The notes under the pieces were generated by a model. That model ran no database searches. It was not told where the DNA came from and saw only the letters and a list, made by a program, of their open reading frames with translations. From contig BFEA01000115.1 in NCBI GenBank assembly GCA_003427395.1, forward strand, positions 2,951,784 to 2,972,323: a stretch of 20,540 nucleotides of DNA. The letters are read 5' to 3'. A program made the position numbers and the translations under genes. Below, one piece after another: positions 1-8,331 of the stretch; positions within the stretch are counted from its first letter, which is position 1; each line of letters opens with the position of its first letter. This DNA comes from Chara braunii. Taxonomy: Eukaryota; Streptophyta; Charophyceae; Charales; Characeae.

Positions 1-421
1 GGGAGATCGAGGTGTAGGGGGAGAAGGTTCAGCGAAGGGTGCTCAGGGGAAGCCATGTTGATCCTTCAGAACCCGATGGTCGGCCAATCAGATTCATCGT
101 GCAATAGGAAGATCCTTTTACTCAACGCGTCTGATTGATGAGGCCGGGTAATCAGAGGATCAACCGGGCTTCGTGAGCCAAGGTTGAAGAGCAAGAAGAG
201 ACGAGGCGCGAAAAGCAGCGCGAGACGGGTCCAAGATTCAGATGATTAAGAAGGGGAAACAGGTAGCCGGTGATGTCAGTCTTTTTAGAGAGGGGCTTTG
301 TCGACTGTACTAATCGTGTCCATCGAGCCCTGATTGCTGTCTCAATGATGTCCTTGATCGTCTCTGTCATCTAGCAGCTCCCCATATGTGCGCCCTCGAT
401 GGTCAGTATGCAACGGCGCCT

Positions 422-712
422 CTATTTGGCCCACAACAGCGCTTTCCTACCAATCGAAAACAGGTTGGAGGTAAAAACCAAACCTTGGGCCATCCAATGT
501 CCACAGAGCAGGGCTCTCCACTCCCATGGCCAGTCAGTGTCAGTTTCGAGGGCTGCCCAGATTCTTGCCCACCATCGCCAGACAAGCGGCGAGGATGGAC
601 ATTGCAAGAAAAGATGTTCAATTGTTTCATTTACCTTGTGGGATCGAAAGCCGTCCAGGCAAGCCGTGCACCACAGAAGTACTCTATTAGGTCCTATGAC
701 ATGGTGCCCCAC
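422..712 (-). pseudogene. LINE zinc-binding tail (zf-RVT-like)
   Basis: An open stretch of 96 codons contains CTAC, then NETIEHLFLQC and a Trp-rich segment (VWRWWARIW). This matches the C..C...ET..HlF..C pattern of the zinc-binding region that follows the RT in plant LINEs. It lies directly after the RT start fragment, so the RT core is deleted. A further readable stretch on the same strand (370-152, containing ETIKDIIETAIRARWTRL) may be the ORF2 C-terminus, but I cannot show it. Confidence 0.7.
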
Positions 713-1272
713 GTGGATTCTAGTGATTCCTTGGGGAGCCCATCAATTACGGGAGTTTGTCTTCCTCCATCTGGATTAGGGTTGTCTGTATTTCCTCTTT
801 GCCCAACTGTCCATCAAGGGTCTCGTGTTGGGTGTCCGTGAGTCATTGGGTTATGAGGGGGCAAAAATTCCTTTATGGCTAGTGTTCTGGCCAGTTCGGG
901 ATGCCTCCTTGTTGTTGACGTGAAAAGAGTCCTGAAGAAGTCTCTGACTGCGTTCAGATTGTGCTTTGAGGAGACAATTAAGTCTCCTTAGTCTGGTCTT
1001 TGCTCTTGTCATGTTGCTGGTTTGGATGGTCCTGCTGTCCTTATTGTAAATTTTGTTTTTGTAACTTTTTGAATGTCTATTTCTCGGGCATGTTTCTTTT
1101 CAGCAACTAGCTTGGAATATTCCTTGCATTTCTTTACCAGCCTGAGGAAGATCAATCCATTGTTTTTTTTGTCTTTTTTTTTCAAGAGATCAATCCATTG
1201 TTGAAGCATGCAGTATGTGTGTCGTGCTGGTCCCGTACTGGTCCCGTATGGATTGTCAGAAGACCCACATGT
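690..1272 (-). pseudogene. LINE ORF2 linker and N-terminal RT fragment
   Basis: The minus strand reads a basic linker (KTRLRRLNCLLKAQSERSQ), stops, then LGKEEIQTTLIQMEEDKLP followed one frame over by IDGLPKESLESTW. This is the start of LINE reverse transcriptase, where families read l..EEi..al..m...KsPG.DGlp.E. The Pro-Gly step is degraded. Everything from the fingers through the YxDD box is absent; the sequence passes directly into the zinc-binding tail. Part of the linker upstream (1009-1272) also reads as a Lys-rich stretch, plausible for this region but not diagnostic. Confidence 0.6.
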
Positions 1273-1532
1273 CCTTAAACCACCAGTACCTCGCTCAGCT
1301 ATTGAATCCGAGCCTCCCAGCACGCTGCGCGCCAGTACCTCGCTCAGCTATTGAATCCGAGCCTCCCAGCACGCTGCGCGCCAAGTCCTGCCGAACCGCC
1401 GTCGCAATTTTTTTTTTCGTTTTGCCTGCTGCCTCCTGCCAATGCGGTCTGGCAGGCCAAAGCCCAAATGGCGCGGCGCGTATACGGGAAGCGCCGCGGC
1501 CGATAGCTGGGCCAGGTACTGGTGGTTTAAGG
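1273..1532. mobile_element. 260-bp terminal-inverted-repeat element inside the LINE
   Basis: The left arm at 1273-1302 (starting CCTTAAACCACCAGTACC) and the right arm at 1503-1532 (ending GGTACTGGTGGTTTAAGG) are reverse complements with 28 of 30 bases matching. The interior is very GC-rich, unlike its flanks, and contains a hairpin (CCTGCCA/TGGCAGG near 1435-1460) and a T run at about 1410. It separates LINE coding sequence on either side, which supports insertion. TTAA occurs at both ends but is part of the inverted repeat, so a TTAA duplication cannot be distinguished from the terminus. No transposase is present. Confidence 0.65.
1283..1380. repeat. Perfect 49-bp tandem duplication
   Basis: Two adjacent identical 49-bp copies (1283-1331 and 1332-1380), each starting CCAGTACCTCGCTCAGC. 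The first copy overlaps the left arm of the 260-bp inverted-repeat element, so the terminal arm has been partly duplicated inward. Perfect identity suggests a recent event, or an assembly artefact. Confidence 0.9.
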
Positions 1533-1590
1533 TAAGCTATGAATTGATGTTGACGAGCAAGGAGTTATTGAGCTTGTAAAACCTAGGGCC

Positions 1591-2335
1591 CTAATCTGGT
1601 TTCTTCCAGAAGGTTAGCAGGAGTGTGCAGATATTGTGGTCTGCTCCCTTCCATGGGCTTTGTGGGATGATTGCTGCCACTTGGAGCGCCTGGTCGAGGT
1701 CTTCTGACATGAGGATCACGCCAATCCTTGACCAAGATTGGTGGGTTGTCCCGTTGTTCCTAACGCATGACAAAAGGCACCGGTGCAGGTCGGATCTCCT
1801 GAACGTGTCATAGAGGCGCTCCATGTCGCACATCATCTGTATTGTGAGTCCGTCCTCCTCTACATACGCCGGACTCGGGGAGGGTATGCGCCATCTTTCC
1901 ACACAACAGTCTGGGGCTGCATTGAAGTGCCTGGCCATAGTCACCGGAATGCCAGTGAGCGCAAGATCCTCATTTTCTATAAAAAAAGCCTCCTCTCAGC
2001 CCCCTAGTTTGGACCATAGACATTCATAACGCATACCACTTCCAGTTCCAGCCTGACCAGGGCTGAGACCCATCTACCGTCCTCCCCGTCTGCATCCCAC
2101 TGAATGACCTCTGCCCGTTGATCCGGCGATATCGAGATTGCCGCTCCTGTGGAGCCACTTCGCAGGGTGCAGAACTTTGGAAAGGGCCACATCTGAATTT
2201 TGGCCCATGCGTGCTCCCTTGTGTCCCTGTGGTGGGTCCGAGACTCCTGTATGCATGTGAGATCAGGCCATGTTCAACTTTTCCACGATTGCCGTCCTCT
2301 TTTCTGGACCCACTGTGACCAGACCATTCACGTTC
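1591..2335 (-). pseudogene. LINE endonuclease domain (broken)
   Basis: This is the endonuclease that nicks target DNA for LINE integration. Going down the minus strand I read NVNGL then PEKR (start of the fold), DLTCIQES with the expected catalytic Glu, GSTGAAISI, DGRWVSAL, VMNVYGPN, then IPVTMARHFNAAPD, SWSRIGVILMSEDL and GADHNICTL. These correspond to the LINE motifs N.NGL, QE, NVY.P, GDFNA, SRID and SDH. The key Asp of GDFNA is His here (ARHFNA), SRID has become SRIG and SDH has become ADH. At least two frameshifts (near 2275 and 1985) and stops at 2004-2006 and 1591-1593 break it. The order and spacing make the identity firm; activity is lost. Confidence 0.75.
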
Positions 2336-2494
2336 TATGTGCGCAGCTCGGTCCTTAGGCCTGGGTTCACTTTTCCTGGCTCTGGGGTTGCCTTCAGGCC
2401 TCAGAACCTGGGAAGATCTTTGACTCTGAGACTTGGTCTGCTGTACCCAGCTAGGGCCTGACTGTTGACTTCCTGTTCGAAAAAAGGTGACGGC

Positions 2495-2600
2495 CTTGAG
2501 ATATCATTGAACTGACCGGCACCAGCTAGGCGCATTAGTACCTAACTGTTGACTTTTGTGAGGTGTTGAATCTGATCCCTTTTTCTCAATCCCGGAGGTT
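2495..2600. repeat. SINE-related scrap
   Basis: Positions 2495-2520 are, in reverse complement, nearly the same as the tail of the SINE copy at about 18033-18060 (GGTCAGTTC...GATATCTCAAG). Just after it, plus-strand 2526-2580 reads CTAGGCGCATTAGTACC, then AACTGTTGA, then GTTGAATCTGATCC. This resembles the tRNA-like head of the 18361 copy in the same order. The two parts are in opposite orientations, so this is a rearranged remnant, not an intact copy. Confidence 0.35.
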
Positions 2601-2821
2601 CATTGATAGTGTGTGGCGATGATTACGAGCATTCTACAAGTTATGAAGTGACTGAAACGAGTAGTGCTGGTGTGCGATGCTCTGGGTGTGTGTGTGGGCG
2701 CGCGCGTGGGTGAATTCATGTGATGTCACAGTGGAACCTTTCCCTGACAGCCACTTGGCAGGATGTTTGCCAGTGGTTCTTCTTCACCGTCATGGGCTCT
2801 CAACGAGGAAGTTCAAGTAGG

Positions 2822-2897
2822 ACTGATGCCTACCGGTAGGGCTTCCGGAACCTCGGTGAGTGGTCTTGAACTGATGCCTAGGGCTTCCGGAACCTCG
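2822..2897 (+). repeat. Short direct repeat pair
   Basis: The segment CTGATGCCTA...GGGCTTCCGGAACCTCG occurs at about 2822-2854 (with a small extra CCGGT insertion) and again at about 2871-2897. The second copy runs straight into the left arm of the palindrome at 2894. No gene is apparent here. Confidence 0.7.
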
Positions 2898-2978
2898 CCG
2901 CACCACTCGCCAAAGGCCAACATTTGGAACGTCATACAGGCAATTCAAAACGTTGCGTTTGGCTAGTGGTGCGGCGAG
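2894..2978. repeat. Palindromic MITE-like element, 21-bp arms
   Basis: The arms at 2894-2914 and 2958-2978 are reverse complements with 20 of 21 matching (left arm starts CTCGCCGCACCACTCGCC). The arm core CTCGCC(A/G)CACCACT is the same motif that ends the MITEs at 3977, 4410 and 16760, so this is probably a shortened or diverged member of that family. No target duplication can be seen. Confidence 0.6.
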
Positions 2979-3174
2979 CCCGTAAGTGTGACGAGCATTT
3001 CAGTGGGCAACAGCCAGCAGGGCTTCATTCCTCAGCGATTGAGAGGGAGTCATGTGGTTTCTTGCCCCGCAATCAACAAATCGGAGACACCCGACCACCA
3101 CAGTCACACCATCTGCACTGCAGAAACTTTTTGGCACGCTGCCCACAGCGGTGGTGGAGCACAAGGTGAGGATT

Positions 3175-3191
3175 ATTCCACTTGAAAGACT

Positions 3192-3233
<42 letters not shown>

Positions 3234-3392
3234 GAAACAGCCCGAGCGGCTACTAGGGGTGCTGATTTGATCAGACACGACTAGCAGTGTCGGGATGGCT
3301 CCATCTATTGGTGGGGAGCAACACCTGCTGGAAATCGGGTCCAGCATCCCTGTAAAGTACATTTAAAATGCAATTCCATTTGAAAGACTTCT
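3175..3392 (-). mobile_element. Small poly(A) retroposon with 20-bp target duplication
   Basis: A 20-bp direct repeat (3175-3194 and 3373-3392, ATTCCA[C/T]TTGAAAGACTTCT, one mismatch) flanks a 178-bp insert. On the minus strand the insert is about 140 bp of unique sequence followed by a run of about 37 A (T run 3194-3230 on the plus strand). A long target duplication beside a 3' poly(A) is the signature of target-primed reverse transcription by LINE machinery. I do not see clear pol III A and B boxes, so I cannot tell a SINE from a retroposed RNA. Confidence 0.75.
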
Positions 3393-3434
3393 AACTGCCC
3401 CCTACCTACATTTATTTCATGGAAAAAGAGACTT

Positions 3435-3480
3435 CCTTTCAAAAACGAAAAAGAAAAAGAAAAAGGAAGAAAAAGAAACA
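3435..3480 (+). repeat. A-rich GAAA-type low-complexity tract
   Basis: A run of GAAAAA/AAGAAA units on the plus strand. It could be the decayed tail of a plus-strand retroposon, but no duplication was found beside it. The rest of 3393-3976 holds no recognisable gene. Confidence 0.6.
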
Positions 3481-3976
3481 CTTCTAACGTGTAGATCAGG
3501 GAGGTTTACACTGTTCAGGATCCAGTGCTTAAGCAGGAACACGGCATCACTGTTTCTACCTGCATTAATTAAGATGTCGTGCTGGTGGTGAATTGCAGCT
3601 AACAGACAGACGGCTCGTCTGAGTGACCATGAAACCTCCCGCTCCGAACATCCAGCATGAGGCAGGTGCCAGCGCAGGTCGGGACCAACAGTTCATACTC
3701 CGTACGCAAGAATCCGGGTCCCTTGCTTTTTTTTTTTTGGTTGTTGTTGTTGATATTGTGTATTGCACAGATATGTAGAAGGGTCGCTGGACAGCTGGGC
3801 CCAGTTCCCAGCACGTGATGCTCTTCATGAATAAGATCAGAGCCACCAGAACACCTTGTCCTTCATCACGTCTGGTCTCCTATCCTGTCCTGATGAAGAC
3901 CCGCCTCCCTTTGGTGTTTGTTATTGAAAACCAAAATGGTAATAAGCAGTAAAAGCGAATGGTTGCTTTAGTCGGT

Positions 3977-4109
3977 GGGGCCTCGCCACACCACTGTCGA
4001 AACAGAAAATCCATGAGTGCATCTTCCTCAGGAAATGGAGAGATGCATCCATGACTATTCATAGTAACGGATGCATCTTACCTGTTTTGACAGTGGTATG
4101 GTGAGACCC
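3977..4109. mobile_element. MITE, family A copy 1
   Basis: The left end GGGGCCTCGCCACACCACTG and the right end, ending GTGGTATGGTGAGACCC, are inverted repeats matching at about 24 of 29 positions. In the centre, 4041-4078 is an almost perfect 38-bp palindrome starting AGATGCATCC and ending GGATGCATCT, shared with the copies at 4410 and 16760. The right flank is TAA; the left flank (GGT) does not match. At 133 bp with no coding capacity it is a miniature inverted-repeat element. Confidence 0.75.
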
Positions 4110-4215
4110 TAAAACTTCACAAGCACACACGCTACAGACAAACAACATACAAGCAACGGACAAACAAGGTCTTTGGAAGAGAATCCTCATTCACAAGCTC
4201 CCAGTGTGAGCATGA

Positions 4216-4321
4216 GGGGCTCGCTCCACTACTTAACAAATGTGCAACAGCCAGAACATGGACAGATACACTGCCATGTTTTTTGCTTTTTGTGCATGTG
4301 GTGAGTAGTGGAGTGAGGCCC
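4216..4321. mobile_element. MITE, family B copy 1, TGA target duplication
   Basis: The left end GGGGCTCGCTCCACTACTT and the right end, in reverse complement GGGCCTCACTCCACTACTC, match at 16 of 19 bases. The element is flanked by TGA on both sides (4213-4215 and 4322-4324). It is 106 bp and non-coding. The ends resemble family A (GGGCCTCGC...CCACT), suggesting mobilisation by related transposases. Confidence 0.75.
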
Positions 4322-4409
4322 TGAGGCAGCAGAGTCAACATAGAAACATCATAAGCATGGCCGCACTGAGGATTTTGTAACTAAATTTGGTGCCAGATGC
4401 TGTGAATAT

Positions 4410-4573
4410 GGGTCTTGCCACACCACTGTCGAAACAGAAAAAGAACGAATGCATCTGCCTTAGAAAGTGGTTAGATGCATCCGTTGCTATTCATAGTAAC
4501 AGATGGATCTGGCCATTCACTGCAGGAAGATCCAGTCGTACTTTTTTTGTTTCGACACTGGGTGTGGCGAGGC
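4410..4573. mobile_element. MITE, family A copy 2
   Basis: The left end GGGTCTTGCCACACCACTGT and the right end, ending GGGTGTGGCGAGGCC, are inverted repeats. The interior at 4473-4510 carries the same 38-bp palindromic core as copy 1 (AGATGCATCC...GATGGATCT, a few changes). The right edge abuts a family B element at 4577, which appears to have inserted at or just beside its end. Its own flanks (TAT on the left, CAT or ATA on the right) do not give a clean duplication. Confidence 0.7.
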
Positions 4574-4576
4574 CAT

Positions 4577-5003
4577 GGGCCTCACTCCACTACTCTAGAC
4601 TCCCGAAGTTTCGAAGTAACGCCTGCTCCACTTACTCTAGACTGGAACTCAGGACAACACCCTTTGAGAGCTGTGAGAAGGCGCTCTTGAAGGGCACTCT
4701 CGATTCGTATAGAGTTCACAGCCTGCAACGCTCAGGTTTTCTAGCGTCCTCCCTCCTACCCCCGCTCCGGCCTCTTTTTTTCGCGAGTGTGCTTCCTGCC
4801 CCGACCATCAGAACGAGCTGACGCTGTCATCTAGCGCTGTAGAAGGGCTGTCATGTAGTGCTGAGAAATCCGTGAGTGCTTCTATTGTTCTTGAGTCTGG
4901 AGTAAGTGGAGCGATGCTTCTTTTTTCAAGAGTTCTAGACCTCTGACAGCTCTAGAAGCAATCACAATTTTTTTCGTGAGTCTAGTGTAGTGGAGCGAGA
5001 CCC
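4577..5003. mobile_element. Family B element, 427 bp, CAT target duplication
   Basis: The left end GGGCCTCACTCCACTACTCT and the right end, in reverse complement GGGTCTCGCTCCACTACACT, form terminal inverted repeats. The trinucleotide CAT flanks both sides (4574-4576 and 5004-5006). A second, internal inverted pair (about 4621-4646 and 4893-4918, core CTCCACTTACTC) gives a nested stem. It is four times longer than the other family B copy but has no recognisable transposase, so it is a longer non-autonomous form or contains a further insertion. Confidence 0.65.
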
Positions 5004-5249
5004 CATACGTGCCCAACAGTCAGTGTATCCTCTCAGAGGCCTTGGGTCATTACGGCTTCCCCGGAATAGAAAATGAGGTCATTCTATCCGTATTTGGGCC
5101 AACTTTCATACTTTTCTGGACGGAATTATAGCCAGATGTATACAGGTGCAGCAGTAGATTTATCAAATAGGTTCAAGATAGTGCTATCTTTGTCACCCGA
5201 ATACAATGTACGGTCATTATAACTGTATCTGGGGTGTGTTTCAGTGTAA

Positions 5250-5316
5250 GGGCCTGGCCACACGATTGTTGAAACCTGTTCGTTTTCAACACCTGTCAGC
5301 CCTTTTTCGACATTCG
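5250..5316. mobile_element. Partial MITE end with hairpin
   Basis: After a TAA trinucleotide, GGGCCTGGCCACACGATTGT matches the family A left terminus. A short inverted segment (GTTGAAAC...GTTTTCAAC) follows, ending near AGCCC at 5315. A convincing right terminus is not found before the next element at 5393, so I treat it as a fragment. Just upstream, 5150-5245 in reverse complement resembles the unit of the tandem array at 6448. Confidence 0.4.
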
Positions 5317-5392
5317 AGTTCGCAACAAAAAAGCTGCCTTGGCCACGTAGAGTGTCGAGAAGTAGGGATATCGAGGTCGTCGAAAAGGGTGA

Positions 5393-5514
5393 GGGTCTGG
5401 CCAGACCACTCTTGAAATGTGCAAAATGAGAATGAACTTCCCTCAAAAACATGGCCAGATGGACCCGCCACATTTTTGTCTTTTTCACATTTGGAGAGTG
5501 GTTGGGCGACACCC
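5393..5514. mobile_element. MITE with TGA target duplication
   Basis: The left end GGGTCTGGCCAGACCACTCT and the right end, in reverse complement GGGTGTCGCCCAACCACTCT, form inverted repeats of about 29 bp, continuing through GAAATGTG. TGA flanks both sides (5390-5392 and 5515-5517). The element is 122 bp and non-coding. The ends share GGGYCT...CCACT with families A and B but the interior is different. Confidence 0.75.
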
Positions 5515-5517
5515 TGA

Positions 5518-6327
5518 AAAAGTAGAGATGTCCAAAATGCCCTCCTTTTCGGAGGCGAGGTATTGAGTTTCCCAAGGCCGCAGTCAGGAGTTTTCTATAC
5601 ATGCTAAATCCATTGGTCTGGCACATGTCGACCTGTTTTTGCTGATATAGCATAATCTTTACTGACGTCAAGCATTATCATCACCACCCTCATCAGATAT
5701 CTCATCTGTTGGGGACTCAACTAGATCAAATCCTTTATTTTTCGGTATTATTATCAATTTTGCTGATTGTCTGATTGAGTTGTGAATGTGCACTTGCCTA
5801 GGTCGAGTTGATGCCAGAACGACGCTGACCAGTGCTGGGGCATCACCCGGTAACCTAAACTACTAGGAGCTTGAGGTCTTGTAGAGAGATCTGGGGATTG
5901 CTGAGGGAGGAAGGCAGTCCACTAATTTGACCAACGGTAACAATCCTGCCGACGATGGTCGGAGCTGGGGCGGGTAGCGCTGCCCTGTAACTTAGCTAAA
6001 TAGAGGGTGTGAGACTGGGTAGAGGTGGGATTGATACACATCACAACATCAGATGAAAATTGCTGGAATTGGTAGAAATACCTGGAATTAGGATAGGGTC
6101 CCATGTTGTAGTTCTGAGTAGAGAACATTCTGATTAGCCTTCCTGATCACTCTTCCTTATTGGCTAGTACGTAGAGTGCGACTGCTCAGATCATGATTCT
6201 GATTAGCAGAGAATCATCAGTTTTAGCATCATCATCCTCATCATCATCATCATATGTTGGTTACTCCGGGTAGACTGTAAGGACCCCGGCCTCAATGTTC
6301 TCAAATATCAATACAAGCCTTGGGCAC
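5518..6327. other. No recognisable gene
   Basis: This 800-bp stretch contains short CAT/ATC simple repeats (about 5675-5695 and 6225-6252). A Gln/Ser-rich minus-strand reading continues through one stop (about 6128-5760); its composition could be a retrotransposon Gag scrap but shows no motif. Nothing further is supported. Confidence 0.5.
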
Positions 6328-6352
6328 AAAAAAAAAAAAAAAAAAAAAAAAA
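6328..6352 (+). repeat. 25-bp poly(A) run
   Basis: An uninterrupted A run. It could be the tail of a plus-strand retroposon, but I found no flanking direct repeat to support this. Confidence 0.8.
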
Positions 6353-6447
6353 TGGACCTGTTTTTCAACATTTTCTCTTCGACAGTCTATATGGGGCGAT
6401 GAGAAAATGTCGGAAAAGGAGTTTTCCACATTGGTGTGGCGAGGCCC

Positions 6448-7100
6448 TAAATGCAGCAATAATGACGTTACGTTTTATTCTGGTGATGAAGGCACTATGA
6501 GTATGCCCTCAGTCTGGCAGGGTCCATGCCTTCAGTTGTCATAATGACCATGTGTTTGCGTTCTGTACAGGTGAAGGTGGTCCTGCGCCCTTTTACTCAA
6601 AAGACGAGTAGGGCATATTCACACACGGGTAGCAATATAGCAAAATTTGCCGCCTTTGCTACTCTCAGTTTGCCATTTTCTGTGTTTTTCACACTGGTAA
6701 GGCGAGGCCCTAAATGCAGCAATAATGATGGTACGTTGTATTCTGGTGATGAAAGCACTATTAGTACGCCCTCAGTCTGGCAGCGTATAGCAAAATTTGC
6801 CGCCTTCGCTACTCTCGGTTTGCCATTTCTGTGTTTTTCACACTGGTGTGGCAAGGCCCTAAATGCAGCAATAATGATGGTACGTTGTATTCTGGTGATG
6901 AAAGCACTACGAGTACGCCCTCAGTCTGGCAGCATGCCTTCATTTGTCATAATGACCATGCATTTGCGTCCTGTACGGGTGAAGACGGTCCTGCGTCCTT
7001 TTACTCAAAAGAAGAGTAGGGCATATTCACACACGGGTAGCAGTATAGCAAAATCTGCCGCCTTTGCCCGTCCCAGTTTGCCATTTTTCTGTGTTTCGCA
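6448..7100 (+). repeat. Tandem array of about 263-bp units with MITE ends
   Basis: Three consecutive units start with TAAATGCAGCAATAATGA at 6448, 6711 and 6860. Unit 1 is 263 bp, unit 2 is 149 bp (about 114 bp lost internally) and unit 3 runs to about 7100. Each start is preceded by a family A right end (GTGTGGCGAGGCCC or close variants), so the array was probably generated from MITE sequence. Each unit also contains GGGCATATTCACAC or the complementary TAGTACGCCC, similar to the ends of the MITE at 17852. The long open frame across it (6526-7593) is a by-product of repetition. Confidence 0.8.
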
Positions 7101-7459
7101 GTCACGGAGGGGTATCAAATTGGAAAAGGCAATGCCCCAACGCCCTGCCATTTGCGAAATTGCCCACTTGTGGGGTCACCCAGCAAAAGTAGTCGAAGGA
7201 TGCCTGCAAATCTCTTTTGTGAGCTCACAGATTCGGAGGAAAAAGAAATTTGCCAACACCTCTAGATTTGGTGGTAAAATTGCTCAACCCCGAGGCCGCG
7301 GGCCTCTGACATTTGCCACACCAATTGCCAATTTGATGGGCGGGCAGGCAATGTGTGACTGCAAAACTACAGCATTTTTTTTTGTTTTGTCTAAAATGCC
7401 CTCTAGTGTGATTAGGGACGAAAATGCATTCAAATCAATAGCTAATGCTGCAAAAGTTA
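7101..7459. other. No recognisable gene
   Basis: Rich in the phrases AATTTGCC and ATTGCC in both orientations, without a clear repeat unit. An open frame crosses it, but it continues from the tandem array and shows no domain. Confidence 0.5.
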
Positions 7460-7582
7460 GGGCCTCGCTCCACTGCTCAACATTCTCCATGCGTCTAGAC
7501 ATTTATGTGGACCGGACCTTTCAGACTGATTCCGCACTAAGACATCCAGATACGTCAAGAAGTCTGCAGTGGAGCCAGGCCG
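7460..7582. mobile_element. MITE, family B-like
   Basis: The left end GGGCCTCGCTCCACTGCTC and the right end, in reverse complement GGCCTGGCTCCACTGC, are inverted repeats. The element is about 123 bp and non-coding. Flanking trinucleotides (TTA on the left, TAA just beyond the right end) do not match exactly, so the insertion signature is not proven. The 7583-7795 stretch up to the LTR holds nothing recognisable. Confidence 0.55.
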
Positions 7583-8013
7583 TAATAGTGTGAGGGCATT
7601 CTCACTGAGGGCCTGATAACCTAAATTCTCTAATTTTGAGGTAGATTTCGGGTCACATTGGGTCCTCCCAGTTCCCATTTGTACTTTTTAGTGACCCAAA
7701 TGTCAGCAGCCTGCGAGGCCCGGGAGTACCCTTTTTGAGACCGCCTCCAGATGTGGTCTCAAATTTCTTAAAGTTTTCGATTTTTTTCATTTTCCTGAAA
7801 CGGTTTTCACTTCCGCAGTAGCGGATGCAGATCCCAGGGATCGATCCCTAGACCTCACTTACCTGTGTACAGTACCCCTGTGTGTTTGAACCCGTGACCT
7901 GCTTCTTAGGAGTCTGTTGTTGTCCCTCGTAGGCCAGCGTAGTCATCGGGTCTTGAACTGTAGTCCTGTCGAGTAGGGGTCAAGTTTGTAGCAGAGGTCG
8001 TAGCTGTAGTAGT

Positions 8014-8106
8014 TCTGAAGGGTCAAGGTCGTAGCTGCTACAGTCCTGAAAGGTCAAGGTCGTAGCTGCTACAGTCCTGAAAGGTCAAGGTCGTAGCTGC
8101 TACAGT
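8014..8106 (+). repeat. 31-bp tandem repeats in the LTR
   Basis: Units of the form GTCCTGAAAGGTCAAGGTCG plus TAGCTGCTACA, preceded and followed by more diverged units. The 3' LTR has one unit fewer (about 15574-15635). Position upstream of the TATA box suggests a U3 enhancer-like region; that is inference. Confidence 0.85.
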
Positions 8107-8324
8107 GTCGAAAGGCCAAGTCCACAGACTTCCGGAAGGTCCGGAAGTGGCCTTTCAAACGTTGTCCACAGTAGACCAGAGGCAAGTGGGCAAGTGGTGA
8201 GTCTAACTTCGCTGAGTCAGCAGTACCCAGTCCCAGTCTCACTTTGTACAGTCAGCAAGTACCATGAGGGACTGTGTGCACCAAGGGCCCGGTGGAATAG
8301 GGGCAGACCAACGAGTTACAGAAG

Positions 8325-8331
8325 TATAAAT
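8325..8331 (+). promoter_or_regulatory. Putative LTR TATA box
   Basis: TATAAAT at 8325, conserved in the 3' LTR at 15854-15860. Transcription would start roughly 25-35 bp downstream. It is the only canonical TATA-like site I noticed in the LTR. Confidence 0.5.

Larger units (their letters stand above)
150..2335 (-). mobile_element. Degraded non-LTR retrotransposon (LINE), ORF2 remnant
   Basis: Read on the minus strand, fragments of a LINE ORF2 occur in the family order: an apurinic-type endonuclease (about 2335-1591), the linker with the motif KLNNSLL (about 1560), the start of the reverse transcriptase (about 960-700) and the zinc-binding tail (712-422). The reading frame is broken by several stops and frameshifts. 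The RT catalytic core, normally several hundred codons, is missing between IDGLPKES and the zinc-binding tail, so a deletion junction lies near 700-715. A 260-bp inverted-repeat element interrupts it at 1273-1532. I see no poly(A) or target duplication at its 3' end, which probably lies at or before the window start. It is a relic incapable of transposition. Confidence 0.75.

Noticed and set aside
5126-5671. 181-codon minus-strand open frame
   Set aside because: It crosses two MITE-like elements including their termini and a target duplication; no motif.
6526-7593. 355-codon plus-strand open frame
   Set aside because: It runs through the tandem array and into MITE sequence, repeats itself where the DNA repeats, and has no domain. 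It is a product of repetition, not a gene.
7791-7795. 5-bp target duplication of the LTR element (TTTCC)
   Set aside because: The right flank is TTCCA, so only 4 bp (TTCC) match; I report only that.
8014-8106. CRISPR-like array (31-bp repeats)
   Set aside because: Units are contiguous without spacers and lie inside an LTR of a eukaryotic element.
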